From Enterobacter pseudoroggenkampii (GTDB taxonomy: Bacteria > Pseudomonadota > Gammaproteobacteria > Enterobacterales > Enterobacteriaceae): a stretch of DNA of 64,000 nt. Below the pieces are notes generated by a model, which was not told the origin of the DNA, did not search any database, and was given only the letters and a program-made list of their open reading frames with translations. The DNA is taken from the NCBI RefSeq assembly GCF_026420145.1, contig NZ_JAPMLV010000002.1:372001-436000 (forward strand), given 5' to 3'. This document shows positions 28,001 to 37,158 of the stretch, piece after piece (the stretch's first letter is position 1; each line of letters opens with the position of its first letter). A program made the position numbers and the translations under genes.

Positions 28001-28780
28001 GCTGACCTTCAGCAGCATGTTATAGACCGTCAGGTCGGTATCGCCGGTCAGGCGCAGCTGTTCGCCTTTGAATTCCTCAATGTTAAGGTTCAGCGGCAGA
28101 TGTACGTCGGTCATTTCCGGCAGCACTGGCTTCGAGAAGAGGTCTTTCAGCGTTTCGCCCAGCGGCTTCTCTTCTGGCTGCGGGTTCTGGATCTTCGGCT
28201 CGACGATCTCTTCCTGCGCCACGTCGGCCACTTTCGGCAGCGCGATCAGCAAGCCCTGCAGGGACGTTGGCGTCAGGGTGAGGTTTTTCTCCTGCCAGCG
28301 CAGGCCGGAGGTGAAATCCATCACGGACACGGTGGTGTCGTCGATTTTGATATTGACGTTATCGAGCGCCACCCGATAAAGCGCGATCGGGTACGGCGTG
28401 GAGAGATTCAGCGGGCCGCTGTCTTCTTCTTCAACCGGCGCAGACTTCGGCATTTTCTTTGAATCTATCGCCACGTTGACATCTTTTAGCGACAGATCGT
28501 TGACGCAGAGCTTGCTGTCACGCAGACAGCCCAGCTTTACCGCGAGATGGAACTCCCCGGCGTTGACCGCCACGCCCGGCTGCTCATAGCGGATGTTCTT
28601 CAGGCGCAGGTCGCGCCAGCCGCCCGTCACCTGACCAATCTCCAGCCCCGGCACCCAGCGGTTCGCGGCGTTAAACAGCAGATGCAGCCCGGTCGTCGTT
28701 CCTACCAGAAACGCCACCGTCCCGAGCAGCAGCACGATAAAGATCAGCACTCCGAGGCTTATTTTCTTCCATAAACTCAT
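25004..28780 (-). CDS. tamB: TamB, inner-membrane-anchored bridge of the translocation and assembly module
   Basis: A 1258-residue AsmA/TamB-type protein. The N-terminal helix (about 7-29: [20 protein letters not shown]) anchors it in the inner membrane. The rest forms a long beta-taco spanning the periplasm, ending in the conserved DUF490 domain that contacts TamA (around [16 protein letters not shown] and the C-terminal LYQFEF). It works with TamA in outer-membrane protein insertion and, with YhdP and YdbH, in phospholipid transport. Its start overlaps the tamA stop by 4 bp. Length agrees with E. coli (1259). Confidence 0.97.
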   Translation of the reverse strand: MSLWKKISLGVLIFIVLLLGTVAFLVGTTTGLHLLFNAANRWVPGLEIGQVTGGWRDLRLKNIRYEQPGVAVNAGEFHLAVKLGCLRDSKLCVNDLSLKDVNVAIDSKKMPKSAPVEEEDSGPLNLSTPYPIALYRVALDNVNIKIDDTTVSVMDFTSGLRWQEKNLTLTPTSLQGLLIALPKVADVAQEEIVEPKIQNPQPEEKPLGETLKDLFSKPVLPEMTDVHLPLNLNIEEFKGEQLRLTGDTDLTVYNMLLKVSSIDGNMKLDALDIDTNQGSVNASGNALLRDSWPVDITLNSTLNIDPLKGEKVKVKVGGALRDKLDVGVNLSGPVDMALRAQTQLAEAGLPLNLEVVSKQLSWPFTGEKQFQADDLKLKLSGKMTDYTLSFRTAVKGQGVPPANITLDAKGNEQQVNLDKLTVAALEGKTELTALLDWQQAISWRGELKLTGINTAKEVPDWPSKLDGLIKTRGSLYGGTWQMDVPEIKLTGNVKQNKVNVEGSVKGNSYLQWVIPGLHVALGRNTADIKGELGVKDLNLDATIDAPNLDNALPGLGGTAKGLVKVRGTVDAPQLLADITANSLRWQELSVARVRVEGDVKSTDQIGGNLNLRVERISQPDVNISLVTLDAKGNEKQHDLQLRVQGEPVSGQLHLTGSFDRKEERWKGTLDNTRFNTPVGPLALSRAIALDYRNAEQKISIGPHCWTNPNAELCVPQTIDAGAEGRAQINLNRFDLAMLKPFMPDTTQASGVFSGKADVAWDTTKEGLPQGSVTLSGRNVKVTQEVNDAPLPVAFDTLNLSADLHNNRAQLGWTIRLTNNGQLDGQVQITDPQGRRNLGGNVNIRNFNLAMVNPIFARGEKAEGMLNANLRLAGNAQSPQLFGQLRLSGLDIDGNFMPFDMQPSQIAMNFNGMSSTLSGSVLTQQGQINLSGDADWSQLDNWRARIAAKGSKVRITVPPMVRLDVSPDVVFEATPSLFTLDGRVDVPWARIVVHDVPESAVGVSSDEVMLNENLKPVEQKSAGIPINSNLTVHVGNNVRLNAFGLKARLTGDLKVAQDKQGLGLNGQINIPEGRFHAYGQDLIVRKGELLFSGPPDQPLLNIEAIRNPEATENDVIAGVRVTGSADEPKAEIFSDPAMSQQEALSYLLRGQGLDSGQSDSAAMTSMLVGLGVAQSGQVVGKIGETFGVSNLALDTQGVGDSSQVVVSGYVLPGLQVKYGVGIFDSLATLTLRYRLMPKLYLEAVSGVDQALDLLYQFEF

Positions 28781-30510
28781 AATTCAGGCCCCAGACCGAT
28801 GTAAAACTGTAATCCGTGTTTATCTTTGTCGCCGACAGGCACGGCAAAATCGAGCTTGATGGGCCCGACGGGTGACTGCCAGCGCACGCCGACGCCCGCG
28901 CCGGTTTTAAAGTCGCTGCGGCGGATATCGTTTACCGCTTCACCGCCGTCAACAAACATCGCGCCCCACCACTTTCCGCTGACGTTGTACTGGTACTCCA
29001 GCGAGCCCGTCGCCAGTTTTGACGCACCGGTCAGCTGGCCCTTTTCGTTCTCAGGTGAGATCGATTTGTACTTATACCCGCGAATGCTGCGGTCGCCCCC
29101 GGCGAAGAAGCGCAGGTCCGGCGGAACGCGCTCGAAGTCTCCCGTTTCAATCCAGCCGAGATTGCCGCGCATCACAAAGCGATGTTTGTCGTACAACGTA
29201 CGGATCCAGACGTTTTGCGCCTGCATGACGGAGAAGTCCACGTCGGAGCCCCAGGCGGAGTTGGAATAATCGATGGAGTAGCGCTGCGAGTCGCCCCAGG
29301 TCGGCATCAGGCCCCCACGCGAGCGGGTACGGCTGATCATCACGCCCGGATAAAGCAGCATGGTGGTATTGGTGACGTTGGCCTGGGTAAAGTGGTCCAG
29401 GCTCCAGCGCAGGTTAATGGCGCGCTGCCAGCCGCTGGAGAGATCCCAGAAGCGGGAGACCGCAAGCGTCGTAGAGTCCTGCTTTGTGTCGTTTAAATCG
29501 GTGCGCTTAAAACCGCCCTGCAGAAGGTAATATTGCTCAAGCGGATTTTTCAGCAGCGGCATTTTGTAGCTGAAGTCCAGCTGCTGCTCGGGCGCAGAGA
29601 GGCTCAGGCTGGTGGTCAGGCTGTGACCGTACGAGTTCATCCACGGTTTTTTCCACGAGGTTTTCACGCGTGGTCCCACATCCGTCGAGTAACCAACACC
29701 GGTCTCAATGGTGTTCTCGGTGCGCGGCGAAACAACGCCATGCAGCGGCAACACCTTGGTTTTGCGAGACTTATCAAATTCCGGCGCGACAACCACGGAG
29801 TTAAACCAGCCGGTAGCTGAGAGGCGTCGGTTCAGCTCTCCGAGGTCGCTCGACTGATAGTAATCCCCTTTTTTGAACGGCACGAGGTTTTGCAGGTACT
29901 CTTCACGAATTTGCGAACCTTCAAACGTCACGTCGCCAAAGCGGTAGCGTTCCCCGCTGTCGTAGTCGATATCCCAGAAGGCCTGACGTCGCGCCAGCGC
30001 AATGCCCAGCTGGCTTTTGTTGAACTGGCTGTCAAAGTAGCCCTTACGCAGGGAAACGCTCGTCAGCTCTTTTTTGAAATGGTCGTAGTCACCGTGGTTG
30101 AGCACGGTGCCGACTTTTGGCCGCGTGCTGAGCAGGTCCAGGTAGTCCCGATCGGTACGGGCCCCGCCGCGCAGGATGACGTTCGTGCCGCCAATCAGTA
30201 CCGGCTCACCCGGCGAAACGCGGGCAATGAGGACCTGGCGCCCCTTCTTTGGCGGCGGGCGAAGATCAAAATCAATGGTGGGTTCGTAATACCCCAGCGC
30301 TTTCAGCCCCTCGCGGATCGCATCATCGACGCGCGCGCGAAAACGCCGGTCCGGCGTCACCTCATCACTCTGGATGGTCGATAGCTGCGCACGCACGTTT
30401 TTTTCCAGCGCCCCGGATAACCCCTCAACCTGCAAACGGACATTCGCCGCGCTGGCAATCCCGCTTGTCAGCAACACACTGACTAAACATAACTGGCGGA
30501 TTTTTGTCAC
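28777..30510 (-). CDS. tamA: TamA, outer-membrane Omp85-family assembly protein
   Basis: A 577-residue outer-membrane protein with signal peptide (cleavage after SGIASA), three POTRA domains (about 25-265) and a 16-strand beta-barrel (about 266-577) ending GLGPEL. The start is GTG at 30510, eight bases after aggag, giving exactly the E. coli length; an ATG 13 codons upstream is not needed. Omp85 motif GGDRSIRGY is present in the barrel. Coupled to tamB by a 4-bp overlap. Confidence 0.96.
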   Translation of the reverse strand: MTKIRQLCLVSVLLTSGIASAANVRLQVEGLSGALEKNVRAQLSTIQSDEVTPDRRFRARVDDAIREGLKALGYYEPTIDFDLRPPPKKGRQVLIARVSPGEPVLIGGTNVILRGGARTDRDYLDLLSTRPKVGTVLNHGDYDHFKKELTSVSLRKGYFDSQFNKSQLGIALARRQAFWDIDYDSGERYRFGDVTFEGSQIREEYLQNLVPFKKGDYYQSSDLGELNRRLSATGWFNSVVVAPEFDKSRKTKVLPLHGVVSPRTENTIETGVGYSTDVGPRVKTSWKKPWMNSYGHSLTTSLSLSAPEQQLDFSYKMPLLKNPLEQYYLLQGGFKRTDLNDTKQDSTTLAVSRFWDLSSGWQRAINLRWSLDHFTQANVTNTTMLLYPGVMISRTRSRGGLMPTWGDSQRYSIDYSNSAWGSDVDFSVMQAQNVWIRTLYDKHRFVMRGNLGWIETGDFERVPPDLRFFAGGDRSIRGYKYKSISPENEKGQLTGASKLATGSLEYQYNVSGKWWGAMFVDGGEAVNDIRRSDFKTGAGVGVRWQSPVGPIKLDFAVPVGDKDKHGLQFYIGLGPEL

Positions 30511-30734
30511 GTTTTCTCCTGAATATCCCTGTTTCCACCCTGGAAGCAAATGAAGTGCCGCTCCGCGGCAAAATACGGCCTGTTGGCCAAAAACCCGAAT
30601 CGCGGGTTGAAAATGGGTATAACACCCAAATATTTCTTATGATTAAATCTAGACTCATTCAGCGCATTTATTGTGTTCAATTAAACGCTTCGTGACAACC
30701 TTAACTGAAACATCGCACCCCGGGAGGCCCCATC

Positions 30735-31376
30735 GTGAGTTTATTCGACAAAAAGCATCTGGTTTCACAAACCGATGCATTACCGGGACGCAACACCCCT
30801 ATGCCTGTGGCGACCTTACACGCCGTCAATGGCCATTCCATGACCAACGTGCCGGAGGGAATGGAAATCGCCCTGTTCGCCATGGGCTGCTTCTGGGGCG
30901 TTGAGCGCCTCTTCTGGCAGTTGCCCGGCGTTTACAGCACGGCGGCTGGCTACACGGGCGGCTACACGCCAAATCCTACCTATCGCGAAGTCTGTTCCGG
31001 CGAAACCGGGCATGCGGAAGCGGTACGCGTGGTCTATGACCCAGCGGTAATTAGCTACGAGCAGCTTCTGCAGGTCTTCTGGGAAAACCATGACCCGGCG
31101 CAAGGCATGCGTCAGGGCAACGACCACGGCACCCAGTACCGTTCGGCTATCTATCCGCTCACGCCTGAGCAGGATGCCGCCGCGCGCGCCAGCCTGGAGC
31201 GTTTCCAGCAGGCCATGCGTGAAGCGGGCGATACGCGCGAGGTGACCACGGAAATCGCGACGGCGAAACCGTTCTACTACGCCGAGGACGATCACCAGCA
31301 GTACCTGCATAAAAACCCGTACGGCTACTGCGGCATCGGGGGCATCGGCGTCTGCCTGCCGCCACAGCTAGCCTGA
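30735..31376 (+). CDS. msrA: Peptide methionine (S)-S-oxide reductase
   Basis: A 213-residue repair enzyme that reduces methionine-S-sulfoxide. The catalytic motif GCFWG is present (Cys near residue 52) along with the C-terminal resolving cysteines in [13 protein letters not shown]. The start is GTG at 30735 with gggagg upstream, matching the E. coli N-terminus (MSLFDKKHL). It is divergent from tamA, as in E. coli, and its stop codon abuts the stop codon of the LacI-type gene with no spacer. Confidence 0.97.
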   Translation: MSLFDKKHLVSQTDALPGRNTPMPVATLHAVNGHSMTNVPEGMEIALFAMGCFWGVERLFWQLPGVYSTAAGYTGGYTPNPTYREVCSGETGHAEAVRVVYDPAVISYEQLLQVFWENHDPAQGMRQGNDHGTQYRSAIYPLTPEQDAAARASLERFQQAMREAGDTREVTTEIATAKPFYYAEDDHQQYLHKNPYGYCGIGGIGVCLPPQLA

Positions 31377-32435
31377 TTACTCATCCAGCGCCACGCGAGC
31401 CGCGTGGCGCGTGGCGTTGCTGACTGAACCGTAATCCATCACTTTGCCCTGTAACAGCAGGTTAAAGACCGCTGCCTGCGGTCGGTTGAGCCGCGTTTGC
31501 AGCAGGTGAACGGCCTCAATCCCCAGCTCGCGGCAGGGCACCGTGACGCCGGTGACCGGTTTTTCCAGACGGTGCGCTAAATTCCATGCAAAATCGGTCG
31601 TAATCAGCGAAATGTCTTCCGGAATGCGCAGCCCGTGGCGCGTTAACACCCTCACCACCCCTTCCACCATGCGGGTACTGTTCGGGAAAATCACCTCCGG
31701 CCACTGGGATCGGTCATGACTCACTAACCACGCATCCAGCGCCTGCTCGGCCTCTTCCGCGGTAAACCACTCCGTTACGAGCAAATCGCGCTGCGGGTCA
31801 AAGGCGACGTGAAAATGGCGATACGCCTCTTTGATACCGTCCAGACGCGCGTACAGCGTATCCCGACGCAGGCAGGTAAGCGTGAGCACGCGGCGATGAC
31901 CCTGCTCGAAAAGGTACTGCATGGCGGTGAAGCCAATCGCCCGGTGATCGGGCGACACGGCATCCAGCACCCGATCCCGATCGACGGAATTAATCAACAC
32001 GCAGGGCTTATTCAGCGTGCTGGCCAGTTTAAATATGGTTGAATCATCAGTGCCAATAATAATTATCGCGTTGATATTCTTATGACTGGCCTTTTCCATA
32101 AAGACTTTCACATCGGCGTGCTGTTCTTCTAAACCACAGCACGTGACCCACACATTATGCCGCGCGCAGGCTTCCGCAATTCCTTTCGTCACTTCCAGAT
32201 AAAAAATATCCCCGCGTCCCTGAAAGGTTCTTTCCGGCGCAAAAACAGCGATTCCGTTAATTAGTAGTCTTCCGCTCGCCATGGACTCCAGCACGCCTAA
32301 TTCTCGCGCGGTGCGAACGATCGCCTCCCTGGCTTTATCACTGGTGTAAGACTTGCCGCTTAATACCCGCGAAACCGTGCTGACGGAATATCCCGTCAGG
32401 GCCGCAATTTCCTCCATTTTTAACTTGCCCGGCAT
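31377..32435 (-). CDS. LacI-family transcriptional regulator
   Basis: A 352-residue repressor-type protein with an N-terminal LacI HTH (MEEIAALTGYSVSTVSRVLSG, residues about 7-27) and hinge. A periplasmic-binding-protein-like effector domain follows, likely for a sugar or glycoside. It is divergent from the four dehydrogenase genes and is the evident local regulator. A 24-bp near-palindrome and a CRP-like site lie in the shared 192-bp intergenic region. Ligand unknown. Its stop codon is directly adjacent to that of msrA. Confidence 0.9.
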   Translation of the reverse strand: MPGKLKMEEIAALTGYSVSTVSRVLSGKSYTSDKAREAIVRTARELGVLESMASGRLLINGIAVFAPERTFQGRGDIFYLEVTKGIAEACARHNVWVTCCGLEEQHADVKVFMEKASHKNINAIIIIGTDDSTIFKLASTLNKPCVLINSVDRDRVLDAVSPDHRAIGFTAMQYLFEQGHRRVLTLTCLRRDTLYARLDGIKEAYRHFHVAFDPQRDLLVTEWFTAEEAEQALDAWLVSHDRSQWPEVIFPNSTRMVEGVVRVLTRHGLRIPEDISLITTDFAWNLAHRLEKPVTGVTVPCRELGIEAVHLLQTRLNRPQAAVFNLLLQGKVMDYGSVSNATRHAARVALDE

Positions 32436-32437
32436 AG

Positions 32438-32453
32438 TGTGACCTCGCTCTCA
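32438..32453. promoter_or_regulatory. CRP-like site in the LacI/dehydrogenase divergent region
   Basis: TGTGA-CCTCGC-TCTCA, one mismatch from TGTGA-N6-TCACA. It begins three bases before the start codon of the lacI-type gene, so it could repress that gene while activating the divergent operon. Confidence 0.45.
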
Positions 32454-32457
32454 TTCA

Positions 32458-32481
32458 GTTTTTGCAAATATTTGCAGAAAC
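32458..32481. promoter_or_regulatory. Candidate LacI-type operator, 24-bp near-perfect palindrome
   Basis: gtttttgcaaat and atttgcagaaac are reverse complements with one mismatch in twelve; the inner gcaaatatttgc is perfect. It lies 23 bp upstream of the regulator start and about 147 bp upstream of the first dehydrogenase. A second, shorter inverted repeat (atttca-ac-tgaaat) is at 32603-32616, near the dehydrogenase ribosome-binding site. Confidence 0.7.
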
Positions 32482-32627
32482 AGTCCGTTGATTTTAAAAC
32501 TAAATTTCAGAAAGCCTGGAGATTACTTAATCACCTTGCGAGTATTCTCACAAAAACACATTGTCGCTGCGGCTCCCCTTTCCTATTTTCCGGTCATCAC
32601 TCATTTCAACTGAAATTAAGGTGTGAC

Positions 32628-33779
32628 ATGGAGAAGGTACGTTTTGGCATTATTGGAATAGGGAATATCGGTACGGTCCACGCGCGTTATTTACTGGCGG
32701 GTACGGTCAGCGACGCCTGCCTGGCGGCGGTTTGTGATAATGCACCGGAAAAGCATCCGGCTATTCGCCAGCTGGTCGGCACTCTCCCCTTATTCAGCGA
32801 CGCGCAGGAGATGCTCCAGAGCGGGCTTATCGACGCGGTGATTGTCGCCACGCCGCACTACGAGCATCCGCGCCTGTCGATGCTGGCGATGCGCAACGGC
32901 ATCCACACCCTGTGTGAAAAGCCGGCGGGCGTGTATACCGCCCAGGTGCAGGAGATGAACGCCTGCGCCCAGGCGTGCGATGTGGTGTTCGGCATCATGT
33001 ACAACCAGCGCCCGAACCCGCTCTACCAGAAGGTGAAAGATCTGATCGACAGCGGCGAGCTGGGTGAGATCCGCCGCTCCAACTGGATAATCACCAACTG
33101 GTATCGCTCGCAGAGCTATTACAACTCCGGCGGCTGGCGCGCCACCTGGAAAGGGGAAGGCGGCGGCGTGCTGCTTAACCAGGACCCGCACCAGCTCGAT
33201 CTCTGGCAGTGGCTGGTCGGCATGCCGGTCCGCCTGCGCGCGTTCTGCCAGTTCGGTAAGCATCGTGAAATCGAAGTGGAAGACGAGGTCACCGCCTACG
33301 CCGAGTATGCAAACGGCGCAACGGGCGTGTTTATCACCACCGTGGCGGAAACGCCGGGCACCAACCGGCTGGAAATCGTCGGCGATCGCGGCAAGGTGGT
33401 CGTCGAAGAGGGCAAGCTGCGCTTCTGGCGGCTGCGGGAATCTGAAACCGCCTTCAACGCCCGCTGGCAAAACGGTTTTGGAGAGCCTGAATGCTGGGAG
33501 GTCACGCTTCCCGTCGCCCCGGAATGCAGCGAACATCACGTTATTACCGCCAACTTCTGTGCCGCCATTCTGCGCGGCGAGCCGCTCATTGCGCCGGGTC
33601 TGGAAGGGATCCGCGGGTTGACGCTCTCCAATGCCATGCACCTCTCTACCTGGACCGACGACTGGGTCGAACTCCCGCTCAACGAAAAACAGTATTTGCG
33701 CCTGCTTCAGCAGCGCATCAGCACCTCAGTGGCTAAAGAGACAGCCAGCGTCACGCTGGATGCCTCCGGCACCTGGTAA
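32628..33779 (+). CDS. Gfo/Idh/MocA-family oxidoreductase 1
   Basis: A 383-residue NAD(P)-dependent dehydrogenase. The Rossmann motif GIGNIG is at residues 10-15, the EKP motif with catalytic K98 (LCEKPAG), and the D-x-H motif at D186/H188 (LLNQDPHQLDLW). The segment GGWRATWKGEGGGVLLNQ is typical of members acting on sugars and glycosides. The ATG at 32628 follows aaggtgtgac; a 63-codon upstream extension crosses the regulatory region and is rejected. First gene of a five-gene operon; the next begins 16 bp later. Substrate unknown; oxidation of a pyranose hydroxyl to a keto-sugar is the usual reaction. Confidence 0.88.
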   Translation: MEKVRFGIIGIGNIGTVHARYLLAGTVSDACLAAVCDNAPEKHPAIRQLVGTLPLFSDAQEMLQSGLIDAVIVATPHYEHPRLSMLAMRNGIHTLCEKPAGVYTAQVQEMNACAQACDVVFGIMYNQRPNPLYQKVKDLIDSGELGEIRRSNWIITNWYRSQSYYNSGGWRATWKGEGGGVLLNQDPHQLDLWQWLVGMPVRLRAFCQFGKHREIEVEDEVTAYAEYANGATGVFITTVAETPGTNRLEIVGDRGKVVVEEGKLRFWRLRESETAFNARWQNGFGEPECWEVTLPVAPECSEHHVITANFCAAILRGEPLIAPGLEGIRGLTLSNAMHLSTWTDDWVELPLNEKQYLRLLQQRISTSVAKETASVTLDASGTW

Positions 33780-33795
33780 CTCCGGAGAAGAAACG

Positions 33796-34965
33796 ATGTT
33801 AAATGTCGCTATCGTGGGAACAGGGAATATCTCGCACAACCATATTCAGGGCTATTTGCAGTTTGGTCAGCGCTGCCGGATCGTCGCGCTGGTGGATATC
33901 TACCCGGAAAAAGCCCACGAGAAAAAAACGCGCTACGGCCTGACGGACGCCCGGGTGTATGACAGCCACCAGCAGATGCTGGCGTCAGAGCCGGATATCG
34001 ATATCGTCGACGTCTGCACGCCGCCCTACGTCCACGCAGAGATCGGCATTGATGCCCTGAACGCGGGCTGCCACGTGCTGTGCGAAAAACCGATGGCCGC
34101 CTCGCTGGAGGAGTGCGACGCGATGATCGCCGCACAAAAGGCCAGTGGCAAAACGCTCTCCATCATTGCCCAAAACCGCTTTACCGATGCCTTCTGGCGC
34201 TTAAAAGCAGCGCTGGATTCGGAGCTTGCGGGCAAGGTTTGCCACGCGCAGGTGGACTCCTTCTGGTGGCGCGGACACTGCTACTACGACCTGTGGTGGC
34301 GCGGCACCTGGGAAAAAGAGGGCGGCGGCTGCACCCTTAACCACGCGGTTCACCACATCGACGCCATTCAGTGGATGCTCGGCTTCCCGTCCGAGGTGGT
34401 GGCGATGATGACCAACGTGGCGCACGACAACGCTGAAGTCGAAGACCTCAGCGCCGCGATCTTCAAATACCCCAGCGGCGCGCTCACCCAGCTTACCGCC
34501 TCGGTCGTGCACCACGGGGAAGACCAGAAAATCATTATTCAGGGTGACAAGGCACGTATCTCTGCGCCGTGGCAGGCCTTTGCCAACGTCAGCGCCGATA
34601 ACGGCTTCCCGCAGGAGACTAACGATCTGACGCGAGAAGCGCAGCTCAACGCCGTTTTTCAGGAGACGCCGAAGCTCGAGTGGACGCTGCACACCGGGCA
34701 GATTAATGACCTGCTTTCCGCCATCGAGCACGGCACGGCGCCGTTAGTGGATGGCCTGCAGGGCAAACGCTCGCTGGAGCTGATTACCGCGATCTACAAA
34801 TCTGCCATTACCCGCACCGTGGTCTCGCTGCCGATTCAGCGCGACGACCCGTTTTACCGTACCGGCGGGACGAGCACCCTCGCTCCCCGTTTTTATGAAA
34901 AATCCGCAAGCGTCGCCAACTTCAGCGAAGTGGGTGCGATTCCTCTTGGCAAAGATCTGGATTAA
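33796..34965 (+). CDS. Gfo/Idh/MocA-family oxidoreductase 2
   Basis: A 389-residue protein of the same superfamily, clearly a different paralogue from its neighbours. Rossmann motif VGTGNIS (residues 7-13), EKP motif (LCEKPMA, K98), and the active-site segment RGTWEKEGGGCTLNHAVHHID. The start at 33796 has ggag upstream and follows gene 1 by 16 bp. It carries a longer C-terminal tail than family average (YRTGGTSTLAPRFYEK...). Probably acts in sequence with the other three dehydrogenases. Confidence 0.87.
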   Translation: MLNVAIVGTGNISHNHIQGYLQFGQRCRIVALVDIYPEKAHEKKTRYGLTDARVYDSHQQMLASEPDIDIVDVCTPPYVHAEIGIDALNAGCHVLCEKPMAASLEECDAMIAAQKASGKTLSIIAQNRFTDAFWRLKAALDSELAGKVCHAQVDSFWWRGHCYYDLWWRGTWEKEGGGCTLNHAVHHIDAIQWMLGFPSEVVAMMTNVAHDNAEVEDLSAAIFKYPSGALTQLTASVVHHGEDQKIIIQGDKARISAPWQAFANVSADNGFPQETNDLTREAQLNAVFQETPKLEWTLHTGQINDLLSAIEHGTAPLVDGLQGKRSLELITAIYKSAITRTVVSLPIQRDDPFYRTGGTSTLAPRFYEKSASVANFSEVGAIPLGKDLD

Positions 34966-34976
34966 GGAGTGACACC

Positions 34977-36044
34977 ATGAACAAAAATGACGGAATGAAC
35001 TATGCCCCGGTGGGTAAACCCCAGCCGGTTGTCCGCGAAGGGGAATTTGTTTTTGCCGCTGCCGCGCTCGACCACGGCCATATCTACGGCATGAGTAACG
35101 GCCTGATAGAAGCCGGAGCCACGCTGAAGTGGGTATACGATCCCGATCCGGCCAAAGTGGATAAATTCATCCAGCAATACCCGCAGGCAAAAGTGGCGGA
35201 GTCGCTGGAGGTGATACTCAACGACGACGAGGTGCGCCTGGTGGCCGGTGCGGCCATCCCCTCCGAGCGCTGTGCGCTGGGGCTGAAAACCATGGCCGCA
35301 GGCAAGGACTACTTCACGGATAAAGCGCCGCTCACCACTCTTGAACAGCTGGCGGATGCTAAAGCGATGGTTGAGAAAACCGGGCGGAAATACGCCGTGT
35401 ACTACAGCGAACGTCTCCACGTGGAGAGTGCGGTGTTTGCCGGACAGCTGGTGCAGCAGGGGGCCATTGGCCGCGTCGTCCAAACCCTGGGAACCGGCCC
35501 GCACCGGGAAGGGACCGGCCGTCCGGACTGGTTCTACGATCGTCGCTATTTTGGCGGCATTCTGTGCGACATCGGCAGCCACCAGATTGAGCAATTTCTG
35601 TTTTACACGGGCAACAGTGAGGCATGCGTGGTCGCCAGCCAGGCACGCAATTTCAACCATCCGCAGCATCCGGCATTTGAAGATTTCGGTGACGCGACGA
35701 TCAGAGGCGAAAACGGTGCCAGCGGCTATTTCCGCTGCGACTGGTTCACCCCGGACGGGCTCTCAACCTGGGGCGACGGCCGTCTGACGCTGCTCGGCAC
35801 CGACGGGTATATCGAGATCCGCAAATATGTCGATCTCACCCGCGGCGAGCAGGACGTGGTTTATCTCGTCAATAAAGAGGGGGAATTCCGCTATCCGGTC
35901 GCCGGACAGGTCGGGTTCCCGTTCTTTGGCGAACTGATCCTCGACTGTCTGCATCGTACCGAAAACGCCATGACGCAGGCGCACGCCTTCAAAGCGGCGG
36001 AGCTCTGCGTGAAGGCCCAGATGCTGGCCAACGCGACGGAATAA
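34977..36044 (+). CDS. Gfo/Idh/MocA-family oxidoreductase 3, divergent active site
   Basis: A 355-residue member that departs from the standard motifs. The N-terminal nucleotide-binding glycine motif is atypical (AAALDHGHIYGM), and the usual EKP reads DKA (FTDKAPLTT). The later GGILCDIGSHQIEQF keeps the D-x-x-S-H pattern. This resembles the subgroup of 3-keto-sugar processing or lyase-like members rather than ordinary dehydrogenases, but that is a guess from motif loss. It lies 11 bp after gene 2 with an aaggag site, and 12 bp before gene 4. Confidence 0.83.
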   Translation: MNKNDGMNYAPVGKPQPVVREGEFVFAAAALDHGHIYGMSNGLIEAGATLKWVYDPDPAKVDKFIQQYPQAKVAESLEVILNDDEVRLVAGAAIPSERCALGLKTMAAGKDYFTDKAPLTTLEQLADAKAMVEKTGRKYAVYYSERLHVESAVFAGQLVQQGAIGRVVQTLGTGPHREGTGRPDWFYDRRYFGGILCDIGSHQIEQFLFYTGNSEACVVASQARNFNHPQHPAFEDFGDATIRGENGASGYFRCDWFTPDGLSTWGDGRLTLLGTDGYIEIRKYVDLTRGEQDVVYLVNKEGEFRYPVAGQVGFPFFGELILDCLHRTENAMTQAHAFKAAELCVKAQMLANATE

Positions 36045-36056
36045 CGGGAGGCGACA

Positions 36057-37079
36057 ATGACGATCCTGAACACGGCGGTTATCGGTGCCGGAGCGATTCA
36101 CGGCTGCCATGTGAATGCGTTGCGCCTGCTCCCCAACGTCGCGCTACGCGCGCTGGTGGACATCGACAGCGTCAAAGGGCTGGAGCTGGCAATGCGCTAT
36201 CAGTGCCGCTTCTATCAGGATTACAGGGAAATGCTGCTGGATGATGCCATCGACGTGGTCCACATCTGCACGCCGCATTTCGAGCATAAGAACATGATCC
36301 TGGCGGCGCTCGCCGCCGGGAAGCATGTTTTCTGCGAAAAACCGGTGGGCATGAACAGCAGCGAACTCGTGGATATCACCCGCGCCGCCGAACAGGCGTC
36401 GGGTCTGCTCGGCGTGTGCTACCAGAACCGCCTCAACCCCACCAGCCTGCGCATTCGCCAGATGCTGGAGGACGGCGGGCTGGGAAAAATGCTCAGCATT
36501 AAGGCCGTGCTGACGTGGTCACGCTCGGGCGCGTACTACACCGAAAGCCCGTGGCGCGGGCGGCTGGCAACGGAAGGGGGCAGCCTGCTGATCAACCAGG
36601 CCATTCATACCCTCGACCTGATGCAGTGGTTCGCAGGCGGCGTAACACGCGTGAAAGGCGTGGTGGACAGCGGCGAGCTGGCGGACGTGACCGAAGGGGA
36701 AGACAGCGCGATGGCCACGCTGCACTTTGCCAACGGCGCCCGCGGCCTGTTTTACGCCAGCAACTGCAATACCACCGATTCCCCGCTTCTGATGGAGATC
36801 CACTGCGAACAGGGCTCGCTGCTGCTCAGTGACAACGTGCTCTGGCGTATTACCCCTGGCGAGCGCCTCAGGCTGGCCAGCGATAACTCCCCTGACGGCC
36901 AGATCAAAAGCTACTGGGGACTGGGGCACGAGCAGGCGATCCGCCGTTTTTATCATGCTATTTCTCATCCCGGAAACACGGATTACACCGACATCCATGA
37001 AGCCGGACACTCACTCAAGCTTGTGGAGGCTATTTACCGCTCATCTCAGTTAAGACAATGGATAGATATCAATAACTAG
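36057..37079 (+). CDS. Gfo/Idh/MocA-family oxidoreductase 4
   Basis: A 340-residue member with Rossmann motif GAGAIHG (residues 10-16), EKP motif (FCEKPVG) and the segment RGRLATEGGSLLINQAIHTLDL. It has a gggagg ribosome-binding site. It ends 79 bp before the symporter gene. Four tandem members of one superfamily in a single operon imply several oxidation or reduction steps, or interconversion of epimers through keto intermediates. Confidence 0.87.
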   Translation: MTILNTAVIGAGAIHGCHVNALRLLPNVALRALVDIDSVKGLELAMRYQCRFYQDYREMLLDDAIDVVHICTPHFEHKNMILAALAAGKHVFCEKPVGMNSSELVDITRAAEQASGLLGVCYQNRLNPTSLRIRQMLEDGGLGKMLSIKAVLTWSRSGAYYTESPWRGRLATEGGSLLINQAIHTLDLMQWFAGGVTRVKGVVDSGELADVTEGEDSAMATLHFANGARGLFYASNCNTTDSPLLMEIHCEQGSLLLSDNVLWRITPGERLRLASDNSPDGQIKSYWGLGHEQAIRRFYHAISHPGNTDYTDIHEAGHSLKLVEAIYRSSQLRQWIDINN

Positions 37080-37158
37080 AACGTAATTTGTATTCCAGCA
37101 CTTAATAAAAAACGACCCGAGAAAACGGGTTAATCATTACCCTACACTGGATATTATT

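Noticed and set aside
26672..28462. 596-codon open frame on the plus strand
   Set aside because: Antisense to tamB; composition dominated by R, Q, H and V as expected of a shadow frame, and no ribosome-binding site.
32439..32627. 63-codon N-terminal extension of the first dehydrogenase
   Set aside because: It would translate the operator and CRP-like region; the ATG at 32628 starts precisely before the Rossmann strand and has a ribosome-binding site.
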